Assembly: GCA_030490835.1 (NCBI GenBank)
Contig: CM059975.1
Location: forward strand, 5,793,579 to 5,857,578
Source of the DNA: Annona cherimola
Lineage: Eukaryota; Streptophyta; Magnoliopsida; Magnoliales; Annonaceae
Length of the DNA stretch: 64,000 bases
Direction: 5' to 3'
Shown here: positions 26,410 to 38,399 of the stretch, in pieces
Numbering within the stretch: the stretch's first letter is position 1
How the letters are laid out: every line of letters starts with the position of its first letter
Position numbers and translations under genes: made by a program
The notes under the pieces: model-generated
Databases searched by the model: none
What the model was told of the DNA's origin: nothing
The model's input: only the letters and a program-made list of their open reading frames with translations

Positions 26410-27400
26410 GGTTCCAAATTACAAGGACGAGTATCTATCTAGAGACAGAAAAAAAAAAAAAATCAGGATGACTACTGGGTTGGATGATGTATAGAGAGGA
26501 GTGAAGGCTTGAAATGGGAGGGGTTAGCGAGGGAAATGCAAAGAAAGAGACAACAGCAAGAGGCAGTACAGGTTACGCATAGCAATTCGCAAGCGTGGGA
26601 AGGAGAGCAGTGCCGTTTTTAAAGACCGGAAATTGCAAGAGAGCTTGACAAATTTCCCCGTCCCCTGTCAACCAATACATACGGACCCCACCCTTTTGCA
26701 TTCTGGGCCCCACAGGAAATGTACTAGTGCTGCTAATGGACACTGACAGCTGAAGGAGACTTTCAATTAAGCACGATTTCCATTTAACCATTTTTAAAAA
26801 AATTAATAATCTAAATGTATTTAATTTATAAATCAAGTTTTATTATTTTTTGACATTATTTATTTTTTAATTTTTTTAATACGAGAGTACCTTAGCCATT
26901 TTAAAAGTTAAAATGACTAAAATGTCTTTATATGTAAAATTTAAAAAATATATTTACATATTTTTAAAAATAGAAAATTTTAATTTATAAATTAAATATA
27001 CTTTGATTAATTGGCTGATGGTTTTTATTTTTTATCGTCAATAATTTTGTTTATATCATCAACACTTGTTCTTTAATTTGTATTTTTAAAATCTCCTGAC
27101 CTATTTTAAATTTTGTGCTATCTAAAATCTCGACCGCCCATTTTCTATGTCTATCCATAGATGTGGTGGGCAGAAGGTTGAGGATTATCGTTAACTGAGA
27201 AGGGCCAGCTCAGTTCACACCTCTCAGCTCAAAGAACAGAAATCTCCCGAGCGCTCCACGGCTCACAGGCTGGGAGAAGTCAACAGTCAATGATGTTTGT
27301 CGTTTAACTTCCCCAGGACACCGATTTCTGAATCTGCTTTGCGACTGCGAGCCGAGACCCCTCATTTTTCGTAGGATGAGATAAGCTAGTTTGAGATGTG

Positions 27401-27484
27401 TCCAAATGCCAAACTTGTACAGATTCTCCAACCGAGGAAAAAAAAAAAAAAATCCAAATGCCAAACTTGTACAGATTCTCCAAC
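27401..27484. repeat. Perfect 32-bp direct repeat flanking CGAGG plus poly(A)
   Basis: The sequence at 27401-27432 (beginning TCCAAATGCCAAAC) is repeated identically at 27453-27484. The 20 bases between are CGAGG followed by 15 A. A long perfect duplication bracketing a poly(A)-ended insert is what extreme 5' truncation during target-primed reverse transcription leaves. Confidence 0.85.
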
Positions 27485-29537
27485 ATAGAAAAAAACAATC
27501 TCCTGATTTTTAGTAGAATAACAAATTCTAACCGTCCACTAAATGCACGTCAAGCCTATCGTTAGATGATTAATATAGTTGTATGATAAACTAGTGACAA
27601 CATGGAAGTTCAAATTCATACAGGCCAAAAAACATGTTCTACCACGTAAAACCATTGCTTAAATAATTAGAGGACGCTTGTTACGGTGAATTTTTGTGGG
27701 ATTTTGAGACAGGGCAGGGAGTAGGAAAGGGAATACTTTAAAATTTATGTAATTAATATGAAACGATATAAATAAAGTAAGAATAAATATAGTAGTTGAA
27801 AGGATTAAATTGTAGAGGTAAAATTGAAAACATAGAATTATTAAATTGTTAAATGATTAATTGAAAATAATTCCACAAAATCTCACACATACAATATATT
27901 AAATGTCCCCGTACTCTTGGAGAGTTGTTTGCCACAAAGGTATGCACCGGATAGGTGAAAGAGACAAGAAAGAAAATCTTTTTAAAAGCATAAAAATAAT
28001 GTAATATGATAAAAATAAATAGTAAATAAAAAGGTTGTTGTATAAGAAAATAATTATAATAAAGAATAAAAATACAAAAAATATATTGGCTAAGTTTGTA
28101 AAATGATTGAAATACATTTTCTTTTTCCACTTTCATCGTTTATGCCACCAAGAGTTATCAAATGTAAACCACTTAGTCATTCAAGTTGAGATAAGATGTA
28201 TGATTCAAATGCTAAATGGTATATTTGTGATTTTCAACAAAAATTCTTCTTATTTCATTAACATTTAATAATTCCTTATATACTCATAATGTTTCATAAA
28301 TTTCTCCTCTACCCATAAAGTTTTACCTTAAATTCATTTGATAGCTATACCATCAATATAACTATTATCTATCTTATTGAAAAGATAATTTTTCTCATTC
28401 AAAATTTTTAAATTAAGACAATTTAATCTTAATGTGACTCAATTAATGATAATAAATCATTAATATATTATATTAAATAATTTAAAAATATATTAAGGTT
28501 GAATTATTTTAATTAGAAAAATTTTAAAATAACAAAATCTTCTTTTTAATGAGATAGATAACGGTTGTGTTAACAACGTTAGTATAATAGGAAATTATAG
28601 TGCAATATGATGGATACAAGAGAAATTTGCGAAACGTTATAAGTATATTAGAAATTAAGTGTAAATGGTGAGATATAAAAGGAATTCTCCCTATTTTCAT
28701 AGCCACACCACCAAGTTCACCAAGCCCTCTTGATCAAGCTTATTAAGCATAATTAAATTTTGGTGCATCTGGGTACATCGTGTACATACCAGCGTACCAC
28801 CAATTGTTCACGCGTGCTGAGGTGGGTAGCACATGTCCCTGACCATACACCACAAGGCTGTAACGTGAATTTTAAGACAAGTTGATCATATTCATAAGTG
28901 GTGGGGACCTATATGTGGATATTGTAAATTTCTCATAGAATCGAAGGTTCTTGATGGACAAGCACTTTTGAAGAGATTAGAGAATACACCCTATCTCGCA
29001 TGTATAAAAGCAGGGCCGAAACTGTACGTATATCTAATTGTAATTACAATAATATTTTTCTTCTAATCTAAAGTATCATAAACCTAAGCAAATTGTAAGG
29101 TGGTTTATGGTTCGAAATTCAATAAAAATGTTTGCTTTATCCTATACAAGAATATATTCTAGACACTTAGTTTTATAATTGAGGGGTGATCCTTAGGCTG
29201 GCCACAAATCTTATTTTTATTTTTATTTTTTTATAAATATATTCATTTAGATATATTTAATCTGTAGTTTAAGTTTTACTAATTTTTAATATATTTAGAT
29301 GTTTTTATTTTTAAACACGTTGGTACTGTGGTAATTTTCCACCTATGAAAAATTATCACAATGATCCTCTGTTTAAAAATAAAAATCTAGACATACAAAA
29401 AATAGTAAAACTTGGATTATAAATTAAATACACATAAAACATGTTTATAAAAAAATTAAAATAAAATAATAAATAAAATAGCCAGACTTAGTTGGCAGCC
29501 AACTCTTCCCTCTCTTTACAATTTTAATCAAATCAAT

Positions 29538-30085
29538 GAGTTAATTTCAAATATAATCATAATTTATACCCATATCTATAGATATCACTAACTTATATTG
29601 TAATTTTAGATGCCCCTCTTTATAATTTTCATCAAATCAATAAGTTAATTTTAAATATGATTACAACTTATACCCATATTTATAGATATCACTAACTGTT
29701 ATCTACATTTACAAATATCACTCTACATTTACACCTAAATTCTAAATAAACGATGTTTAGTTCAGTTAAATAACATGATAAAAAAATTTAAATGATGAAA
29801 TTGCCTATATTTTTTTAAAAAAAGATTATGCATGTGCATTGGAGTGGCTGAGTTTGCTTTTACTTTGTATTTTATATCATTTTTTAATTTTTTATCTCGT
29901 GTAATTGGAGCAGCTTCTTTTTATTTTTACCAGGGATAATATTGTAACCTCACACTATTTTTAATATCAGTTTTAATGATATTATCATATTTGTAATTAG
30001 GAGCAAAATATGTGGTCATCTAAGCCTTATGTGATTATATCTATAAATATGGGAGTAAGTTTGTAGTTATATTTATAATTAACTC
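29538..30085. mobile_element. Fold-back element with an internal 104-bp duplication
   Basis: Ends GAGTTAATTT and AATTAACTC are inverted repeats, and arm sequence like TACCCATATCTATAGATATC is found again inverted near the right end (ATCTATAAATATGGG). A block starting at about 29529 (CAAATCAATGAGTTAAT) is repeated at about 29633. It is related to the element at 6831-7274. Confidence 0.5.
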
Positions 30086-31069
30086 TCGGATCAACATATA
30101 AATGCAAAATACGCATGCATATTAATTTTGAAAAAAAAAATTTTAATGGTATAATGCATATTCCGATTACATCGTCTGAAACTAATCAATACAGCGGCCG
30201 CTTACATTGGGCACAATCCCAAATCAATTGTAGCCATTAGCACTCATATCAGTAATTTTCACGGTCCTATCAAACAGATTAATTTTTCTATAAAAAAAAG
30301 GTACATGTTTGAAATTCAAACACCAACATTTGTTGTACTCGCTTATTCGGTTGCCGACTGCATGCAGCCTATCTACATCAGAGTAAAATAAACATGCAAT
30401 GCAAGGCCTCATTTTTTAAATGCAGTGAGGCGCTAGGACTCATCCGTTGTGGGAGTTTGCTACTCAAACAAAAAACAGCAGTACTATGTGCTCTGCTGAA
30501 TTGCAACCAATGGGAATCAACCAAGTTCAGATATCATGATCAAATCAGACAGTTAAGTAAGGTCATTTTATCATGATCCAAAAAAAAAAAAAAAAAAAGT
30601 ATGGTCATTCAAATGGAGCTCAACTAAATATTTTACTGGGTGCAGTTCCAATAATTAATTATATATAGTTTTGATTTATTATATATACTTTGGAAATATT
30701 TACAAATATAATTATGATTTAACAAAATATTCTAAAATTATCATAATTCCTTTTTTTCCCCCAATGGAACTCCATGACCGATGTCATGTTGGCTTGAATC
30801 CTAATTATTAGAAGTTTAGCCGGTGTTCCGAAGTCTGGGTCTAACACGACTGATCGATGACTCTGATTAATTAAATTCCTTCGTTAACGTCGGACTATTC
30901 CAATCCATGCATGAACGCGGTGGCAATGTTGCTGTTATTTCTGTAATGGCTGGACTGATTTCTTGCGGTTGGAAGAGACTGGCCAAGCTTGAAGGTTTCT
31001 TTAGATTAGTCAAAGACTTGGCAAGGAAGAGACAGAAACACAAATGTGTGTTTTGAATGGAATTATTCC

Positions 31070-31100
<31 letters not shown>

Positions 31101-31115
31101 CAAGTTAGTATAGAT

Positions 31116-31302
31116 CAGTGTTTTGAAAGCCGGACTGAACCGGGCGGTTGGACCGGTCGGACCGTGAACCGGTCACGTCCCGGTTCGTTACTGTTACCGG
31201 TCCAACCGCGGTTCGACCACCGGTTTGATCCGGTTGAACCGGAAAAACTGAGAACCGGTCACAAAACCGGTTTAATGACCGGTCCGATTTTAAAAAACAT
31301 TG
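31116..31302. mobile_element. 187-bp hAT-type MITE rich in ACCGGT motifs
   Basis: Begins CAGTGTTTTGAAAGCCGG and ends TTTTAAAAAACATTG (imperfect inverted repeat). The 8-bp sequence gtatagat lies immediately outside both ends (31108-31115 and 31303-31310). The body is a dense run of CCGGTT/AACCGG motifs in both orientations, capable of strong secondary structure. The GC-rich body stands out sharply from the flanks. Confidence 0.9.
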
Positions 31303-31673
31303 GTATAGATACGTCTACATATATATAATCAAACAGCACCGTTTTCTTGCACGCCCAGGTGTTAATTCCATTCATGAACTTCATGTATAAAATTTTCGAT
31401 GAACCGCGCTAAAATAAACGTTGAGACATTTTCCTGCATATGAGCTGAATTAATGAGGGACACTTGAGGTGTGGACTTCGTGGAGACTCTGTCGGTTCTC
31501 GTGCTTCTGCTTTGGTATCACAGAAGTTTATCTTTTCTCAACCCCCAAAGGCCTATACCAATTTGCAACGTGTACTCTACATCTGATATCTGCATCGACT
31601 TTATGCACTAGCTGACTCCCCTACCTAGCTCAAGGTTGGACTGTTTTGATATCAGGTGGTCCACAACAAATAA

Positions 31674-31705
31674 ATATATATGTATATATATATATATATA
31701 TATAT
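31674..31705. repeat. (TA)n microsatellite
   Basis: About 16 TA units with one TG interruption. Similar AT arrays are at 31073-31099 and 53764-53784. Confidence 0.95.
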
Positions 31706-32655
31706 TTGGGCTGATCGTGTTTAATTTGTTTCATAAGAAAATCGAATCGGATGTAGACAACATGTTGTAGATTAATCCGTTGAAAATGCGTATATAAGAC
31801 AGACTGTTTTGTCTGGTTGGTAGCCAAGAAGCATCACAGCAATTTTTTTTTTCTTTTTCCAGTAAGGGCTGGGGGGAATCTGTTCTGTGAGCGATTACAC
31901 AAACACAGAACATGAATTGGCCTGATTTGTAAATCATACACGGTTACGTAAAGAGTTGAATATTGATAACGCAATTAAACAATTAAGAAGAATACAAATA
32001 CAGCTATTTTCGAACTATTATGACCAGGAATGAAAATGATCGCGGTTCATTAAAATGGACAGGCAAGCTAGTCAGCTGGCAAGCTGCCATGCTGTAGGAA
32101 CATATGGTCTATTAGCCATGGGAATCGCAATATCACCAACTCTTAAAGTTCGTTCGGCCTGTAGATCATGCATGGCGCTAGGGGTATTTAAGGATCAAAT
32201 CAAGCAATATCGTTTCTCCTGCATTTTCACATCTCAATATCAATGTAGCCTGAATTCCTTCGATTACTTGTTCTCATTTAATATTCTTGGGAATTTTCTT
32301 TTACTCAGGACATTCCAAATTTATATAAAAAAAGTACTAACTTATTTAATTTTATATTTATATTCTAATTTAATCTTATTCATTCCAATGAATGATCACC
32401 TAACGGACTAAAAACATACTCTTTTTGTCTTTCCTCGATTTCACAAAAGGTAAGGTATGTTGAACTCAATGTTGTAAAGCAACTAGTCCAGTTTTAAACG
32501 ACCCAGAAAATTTTCTTTAAAAGAAGAAAATTTTAAAAAGTTTTCATGATAGACTATTTTGACATGAAATGTCCTGCTGTTGTGCTCGTGCTTTCTTGGT
32601 ATATATGAGCATAATCCTATCATCTCATCATGGTAACTAAGGAGCATGATTATAT

Positions 32656-33040
32656 ATACCATGATGTATTTTAAGCTAGAATATAATATTTATTTATTTT
32701 ATTTTATTTTTACTTTTATTTAATTTTTCTTCATAAACATATTTTTCAAGTGTATTCAATCCATGTACCATGTTTTTCCATTTTAAAATACTTTTACTTA
32801 TTTATTTTTATTTTAAAAAAATCATCAATTTCAAAGGTATTTAAGTCATTTTTTCACCCCTTAAAAAACTTAATTTTTTAAAATAAAAAATAAATATATA
32901 AAAATATTATAAAGTGATCAATCTCGGTATAAGATTGAATGCACTTAAAAAAACATGTTCAAGATGAAAAGCAAAAATATAACTAATTCTAAAAATAAAT
33001 CAATGTTGTATTTTAGCCTAAAATACATCATGATGTATAT
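32656..33040. mobile_element. TIR MITE, ATGATGTATTTTA ends
   Basis: The left end ACCATGATGTATTTTAAGCT is inverted at the right end (CCTAAAATACATCATGATGT). The AT-rich interior contains ACATATTTTTCAAGTGTATTCAAT, which resembles the interior of the MITE in SWC5 intron at 60594-60894, suggesting related elements with different termini. No coding content. Confidence 0.6.
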
Positions 33041-33279
33041 AATTGGGTTTCAGTAACTAATGCCCTTATTTCAGTGTAGTTTAATCGATCAGTTAGCAAA
33101 CTGAATGAACAAACAATTTATCCAATACTATTTGATTTTGAAATCCCGACTGATAGCCATAGTGGATTGGATCAACAACATGATTGATTTCCAATTCAAT
33201 CAGCTCCTTTTGAGTTTTATAGCATTTATCAAACCTCATATAAACTTATTAATTACCCTAATTTACTTTAGATTGAAGA

Positions 33280-34598
33280 TGTGAGGGATCAAACCCTTGA
33301 TTTAGTATTACAACAATATTAACCTCTTCTTCTATTCAAACTTAAGAAAAGCATATGGAACCCCATAAACTTATTTTGAAAAGGGGAGTTTTCATACCTA
33401 TACTTATATAATTTTGACAAAATTGCAAGCTTATTATAAATTTTATTGAAATTACAAGCACGCATAACTTTACTTTACAACAACAGAAGGGGATTTCCCC
33501 CTTCTCGTGTTATGTTTTTTTCATTTGTCCCTTTTTTAGGGTAATCTTGTCATTCCCTCCCACCACAAACATCGTTAACCAAAGAAGTTTGTATGTGTGA
33601 TGGAATGTAGCATGCATCCAATTTCACAAAGTTATATAAGTACGTTTGCAATTTTGGTAAAAGTCATAATACACTTTCAATTTTGTAGAAAGTCTATCAA
33701 TATGGATGTAAAAATCCAATTTACTTTTTTGATGAAATTACTCTAATTTACTTTAAGATGGAAAATATGGGTCCATCGTTTGAGCTACATTCCTATTACA
33801 TTAATAATTTTTAATTTCAATCATAATTAGCTTCCCCAATGAATATAACATATATATAAAGTAATTTCTTGTTGCCAACCTATTGATCCCTCATCTCTCC
33901 TAACTCAAATGATAGATATTATTTATAATTTAAGTGTCTTGGTGCCTACTTTCTTGACTCTTTGTGTCTTTCCAACAATTTGTCAATCCTTGATCTCTCC
34001 TAACTTATAACTTAATTGTCTTATTGATAACCTGCGGACTATCCTAAATCAAATGTAAAAAACTAATGAGCATAAGTTTTAGGTAGATATTTTTTACTTT
34101 ATCCTTATTAAATGATAGATATTATTTAAAACTCAAGTATTTTGTTAACAACTTATCAACTCTCTTGTAGGAAAAAGTAAAAACTAATTAACATTAGCTC
34201 TAGGCAGATAATAAAAGTGAAACTCATGAGTTCTAGAGATAAAAATAAGTAAGGTCAAAATTTTCACATTCAATTAATTAAATTAAGGAGATTCGAGGGA
34301 TTGAATAATGTCGGCAAAAGTGAAAACTAATGAAAATCGTAATAAAAAAGTAAAAACTAATGAAAATTAGCGTTAGGTCATGAATTCTAGAGACAAAATA
34401 AATGGTAAATTTCATGCTTAAACTGAAGTACGGGAGATCGAACCCTGTGCTCCATGTAGAAAGTAAAAACTAATGAACACTAGTTTTGACATTAAAAAGA
34501 AATAAAATTCACATTTTTTACGTTTAACAATTGAGGTGACAAGGAAAAAAAAACTCTAAAATTAATTTTTATTTTTATTTTTATTTTTTTTTTAAATA
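33280..34598. repeat. Region of dispersed related repeats with tRNA-like motifs
   Basis: AAAAACTAATGAA-type motifs recur at about 34057, 34178, 34325, 34353 and 34457, and ATGAGTTCTAGAGA/ATGAATTCTAGAGA occurs at about 34219 and 34381. On the reverse strand, GGAATGTAGCTCAAA (A-box-like) occurs at 33778-33792 and again in the tRNA-like sequence at 34599-34658. GCACAGGGTTCGATCTCC, a good B box, is at about 34433-34450. The pattern suggests overlapping tRNA-derived short interspersed elements, but I cannot set borders. Confidence 0.35.
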
Positions 34599-34658
34599 TG
34601 GAGATGCAGGGGATCTCGCATGCAAAGCGAGCGCTCTAGCATTTGAGCTACATTCCGA
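34599..34658 (-). pseudogene. Truncated tRNA-Ala(UGC)-like sequence
   Basis: The reverse strand reads GGAATGTAGCTCAAATGC, TAGAGCGCTCGCTTTGCATG, CGAGATCCCCTGCATCTCCA. This matches plant cytosolic tRNA-Ala in the D arm, the anticodon stem-loop (loop TTTGCAT, anticodon TGC) and the 3' acceptor strand, but about 14 bases covering the variable loop and most of the T arm are missing. The 5' acceptor strand does not pair well with the 3' strand. It cannot fold as a functional tRNA; it is either a decayed tRNA gene or a SINE head. Confidence 0.75.
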
Positions 34659-35934
34659 TTTTGTTTTAAAATTTTAAACTTTATTTATCTCCATTTTTGT
34701 TTATTATCCTAGCCTGATTCCCATTTTTCATTGCTTATATCACGATAGTGTGCCACTCAGTCATGTCAGCTAGGAGAGAGGAATATAGCAAGCCAATAGT
34801 GCCTATTTCACTTTTGGGTCAAAAGGAATATATAGAAACCACGAGGAAGGATGGGAAAAGGGAAACAATCCCATAACACCACATCACAGCTCTTTGCTTT
34901 TTTAATGGGTTCCATTACAGGCATGGACAGGTACTATCGATCCGTGATCATGCAGAATAGCACATGGTCCAGGACTGGAGGGATGTGACAAAATGGCTTG
35001 TCCCTTTGCAAAGTAAAAGTGCCCTTAGATGATTGAAGCAAAAACAAGGATTCCTCTCTTCTTTTTCTTTGAGTCCGTTAGGATTACGCTCCCCTAACTG
35101 GACAAAAATACCAGAGCTTTCTCGCAGCTGTTAGGTGTATGCATTTGAAGGTCGCACGCATGGCCTTGTACACGTGCTATACTTTTAAAATATGCTTACG
35201 TATCAAGAAAGGAGGGCTCTTCCAAATCATGCACTAGGACAGAGTCACCACCTTTAGTTACAACATATATATGAAGATATGATTTGATGAAATTCAATCT
35301 GCACATCAGATTGATGCAGCAAATTAATTCTTCTTTATAAAAGACTCATATGAATAATAAAGTTCGAATTTTCAAGAATAATTTCAATTTTCTGGACATT
35401 TTCACCTTGCATATATACACACACATTACAACAAAACATGTTATATGTGACGAACATTTTACAAATTAATTTTTTACTGTTATATTTATATCTTATCTTA
35501 AAGTACATTTTCTATCTTACTTACAAATTTTTATTCCAAATAAAAGAGACTACGCTCCTGGTATGAATGAGAAACAACTACTTTTTTAATTTGGCTATAT
35601 TTGATCAAAAGTCAAAGATTTGGCTACATTTAATTAAATGCAATCGAATTAATCCTATAGTAATTGTAGTCAAAATTTTATTACTATTTTAAGTCAAATT
35701 TTAATAGCTATCTTAAATTTTTTTTTAGATCAAACCATCCACATTGGATAACTAAATACCTAACGGAGGTGTACCCTAGAAGAGGGATAATGAGACTACT
35801 GCATCTATCCAACTTCGAATCCTGAACTTCCTTATCATAATACTCTATACGTACTTATGTTAATCATTTAGTTATCCAAAATGGTAACTATTAAATGTTA
35901 TTACTGATTACAGGTACATTTGTATAAATATAAA

Positions 35935-36180
35935 ACTTCTTAAGTTGAAACTTTTCACCCTCCAAATTACATTATTTTAATTACTTTTTTATATTTTCTT
36001 ATATAACTATTCTATTTTTCAATTATTCTTATACAACTAATCTATTTATTTTAACTTTATTCTCTTTATTTCTTATCATTATCCCTATCATATCACATTA
36101 TTTTATATTATTTCAAAAAAAAGTATACCAAAATTTTTTCATTCAAAATTTTTATCACTTTCCAAATATACCCTACATTT
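35935..36180 (-). mobile_element. Tourist-like MITE copy, possibly nested
   Basis: Contains the family interior in reverse orientation (TATTTTAACTTTATTCTCTT, then ATCACATTATTTT) and ends near TTTCCAAATATACCCT. Surrounding sequence from about 35425 (CATTACAACAAAACATG) looks like a diverged CACTA-type terminus followed by repeated GGCTA motifs, but a matching right end was not found. Confidence 0.45.
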
Positions 36181-37647
36181 GATATAAAAATAACTACACT
36201 TAACCAAATATCACTACTCAAAAATAACTAATTATTTATATCTACATATTTAATTATAGTCAAAATACATCTCATGCAACTAAATATACATTATGTGTAG
36301 CCAAAAAAAATGTAGATCTCCAATTTAGAAAATTCTAAGTAATAGTAGTAATAATAATAGTATAATAACAATAATAGATAATCGAAAAGAAGATGATCCA
36401 AACCTATTTCAGTTCCTTATTGTTTTAGTCGACTCCAATAAAGCCTTACCCATTTCGCTTCTGTGATGACTTATATGTCTTTCCTAGTGATTTTTCCGTC
36501 ATAACGTTCATTTTGTACGCCCAGCTAGTCGAAAACCATGATTAAAATAGAGTAATTGAACAACTTAGGTCTTCCTAACTTTCAAAAGAGTAGACCTTTT
36601 AAACCTTATTTTAAGACTATGTGGTTGTGTGGATCGTAAAACAAGGCGGTGACCCAATTCAGAGCCAAATGTGACCATCAATTACAATTTACACATTCTT
36701 TTTTTTTTTTTTTTGAATGAATATCAATTGGACATTCTTGATTTTATATTCATTTGCTGTCATGAACGATTCATTCGCTAGCATGTTCAAAATTTGGATT
36801 GGACAATGATAGAAAATTTTCCGATTTTCAAAAACATTTTCTTATTTTTGAAATTTAACAATTTTCTTTTTTCATTCTTAAACCCGGAAGGCCGCTTTTT
36901 TAATCACACGTACTCATTCAATCCCAAGTCTTAAACAAGCCCAATGTGCATCATTTGTTAGCATTCTTCAACCTCTACAAAAGTGAGTCGAATCCTATCA
37001 GCTTGATTAGCCCTGAGAATGCGACCATGCACAGTTTTTTTTTTATATATATTTCAGTGCCCATCACCCTCCAAAAATAAAATAAATAAATGATATGCAT
37101 TTCGATTATTACAACCCCCACGAATCGAATAATTAAACATTTTATTTCCACAAGGAAAATGGAGTGATTCCTGGCTCCTAATCATGCCTCTCCTGCACTA
37201 TTATGTGAACATATATTATCATATCTAGCCTGAAGTGGGTATAGCATTTAATCCTCAAAAGATGAGATTTCTTGTACCAGCATCAATTATTTTAGTTAAC
37301 GTGGCAAATTCTTATATTCATGGAATTTAGGTTATATCAGCAAGGTTGGCAAGTTCAAGTCAGGTAGGTGGACTCACACGGAACTTTACCCTGGTGGGAC
37401 GTTCCTTTTTTAGAATTGCATCCATGGGAATTTAATTAGTTTCTAAATTCATACTAATATTCTCTAATTTCTAGCAAGTTATTTCTGTACGGGCATGTTG
37501 GACAACAATATTTCCAGCCCCATAAATGTTATTGTGTATTTTAATGTGGCAACGTCAGCTTTAGGTGTACCCGGGATTTGTAATCAATCTTGCATTTAGA
37601 CATTCAAAACGGATGCATTATCCAACAATTTTGCTGGCCACAGAAAT

Positions 37648-37869
37648 CACGTGCATCCGCAAGTCAAGCGGCCGAGTGACACGTGCCAACGCCGCGAATT
37701 GAAGATTGCGGATGCGTGCTCTACTTGCCCAGCGCTCACGCGGTCCACCGCAATTTCCGACCTAAATCTATCCGTGTCGTCTTTTTCCGGCCTCCTCCTC
37801 CTTTTGATAAAGTAATTAGCAACTAATACGCGAGGATTTACAACTGCGACGACAAACTTGTGGCACGTG
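37648..37869. promoter_or_regulatory. Cluster of three CACGTG G-boxes
   Basis: CACGTG occurs at 37648-37653, 37680-37685 (within GACACGTGCC, ABRE-like) and 37864-37869 (within GGCACGTGCG), in a GC-richer block of about 300 bp. A fourth is at 38677-38682. G-boxes bind bZIP and bHLH factors. No gene was identified close by; nearby minus-strand frames at 38492-38686 and 38939-39223 are unrecognised, so a regulatory role is inference only. Confidence 0.35.
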
Positions 37870-38399
37870 CGTATTCGGAGTTAGATTGACAGATACGTGT
37901 GCGACGCATTGCCCTCGTTAGTGGTTGTGATATCGCGCTGGTTGTGTTTGGATTAACACGCTTACGCTCAGTGTCACCAAATTATCCAAACATGAAAGAT
38001 ACTCATTTTTCTTAATGCATCAGAAAAATAGTGCGTCTTTTTAGAAGAAAAAAAAAATACAACCTTATCTGCATTTTTTTGGACTAACGTAACATCTCAG
38101 TTATCATTTATAAAGCTATTTTCTGGATTATTGTTTATATTTTCACGATTTCTTTACTTCTTATTGAAAAGAAAATTATCGTCAGAATTTATTATTATTA
38201 TTATTAATATTACCAATTAATAACCATCACATTTGATCTTTGTATTCAGATAGGCCTCATGCCAATTTTTGGGATAGGGAAAGGGGTAAAAGGATTTCAA
38301 AAAATTTTAACAATTCAATAGTTTTATTTTTTTTATTATTATCTATAATTCGAATTGTCATCATTTTATACTTTTACACAAAACATAGATTTCATTTAT

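Larger units (their letters stand above)
26410..31115. other. Gene-poor region upstream of INT2
   Basis: The first few hundred bases above 26409 should contain the INT2 5' UTR and promoter; an A-rich tract at about 26449-26461 is the only obvious landmark. Beyond that are AT-rich sequence, a 32-bp direct repeat at 27401-27484, a probable MITE at about 29190-29510 with ends related to CCTTAGGCTGGCCA, the fold-back element at 29538-30085, and an AT microsatellite at about 31073-31099. No recognisable exons. Confidence 0.5.
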
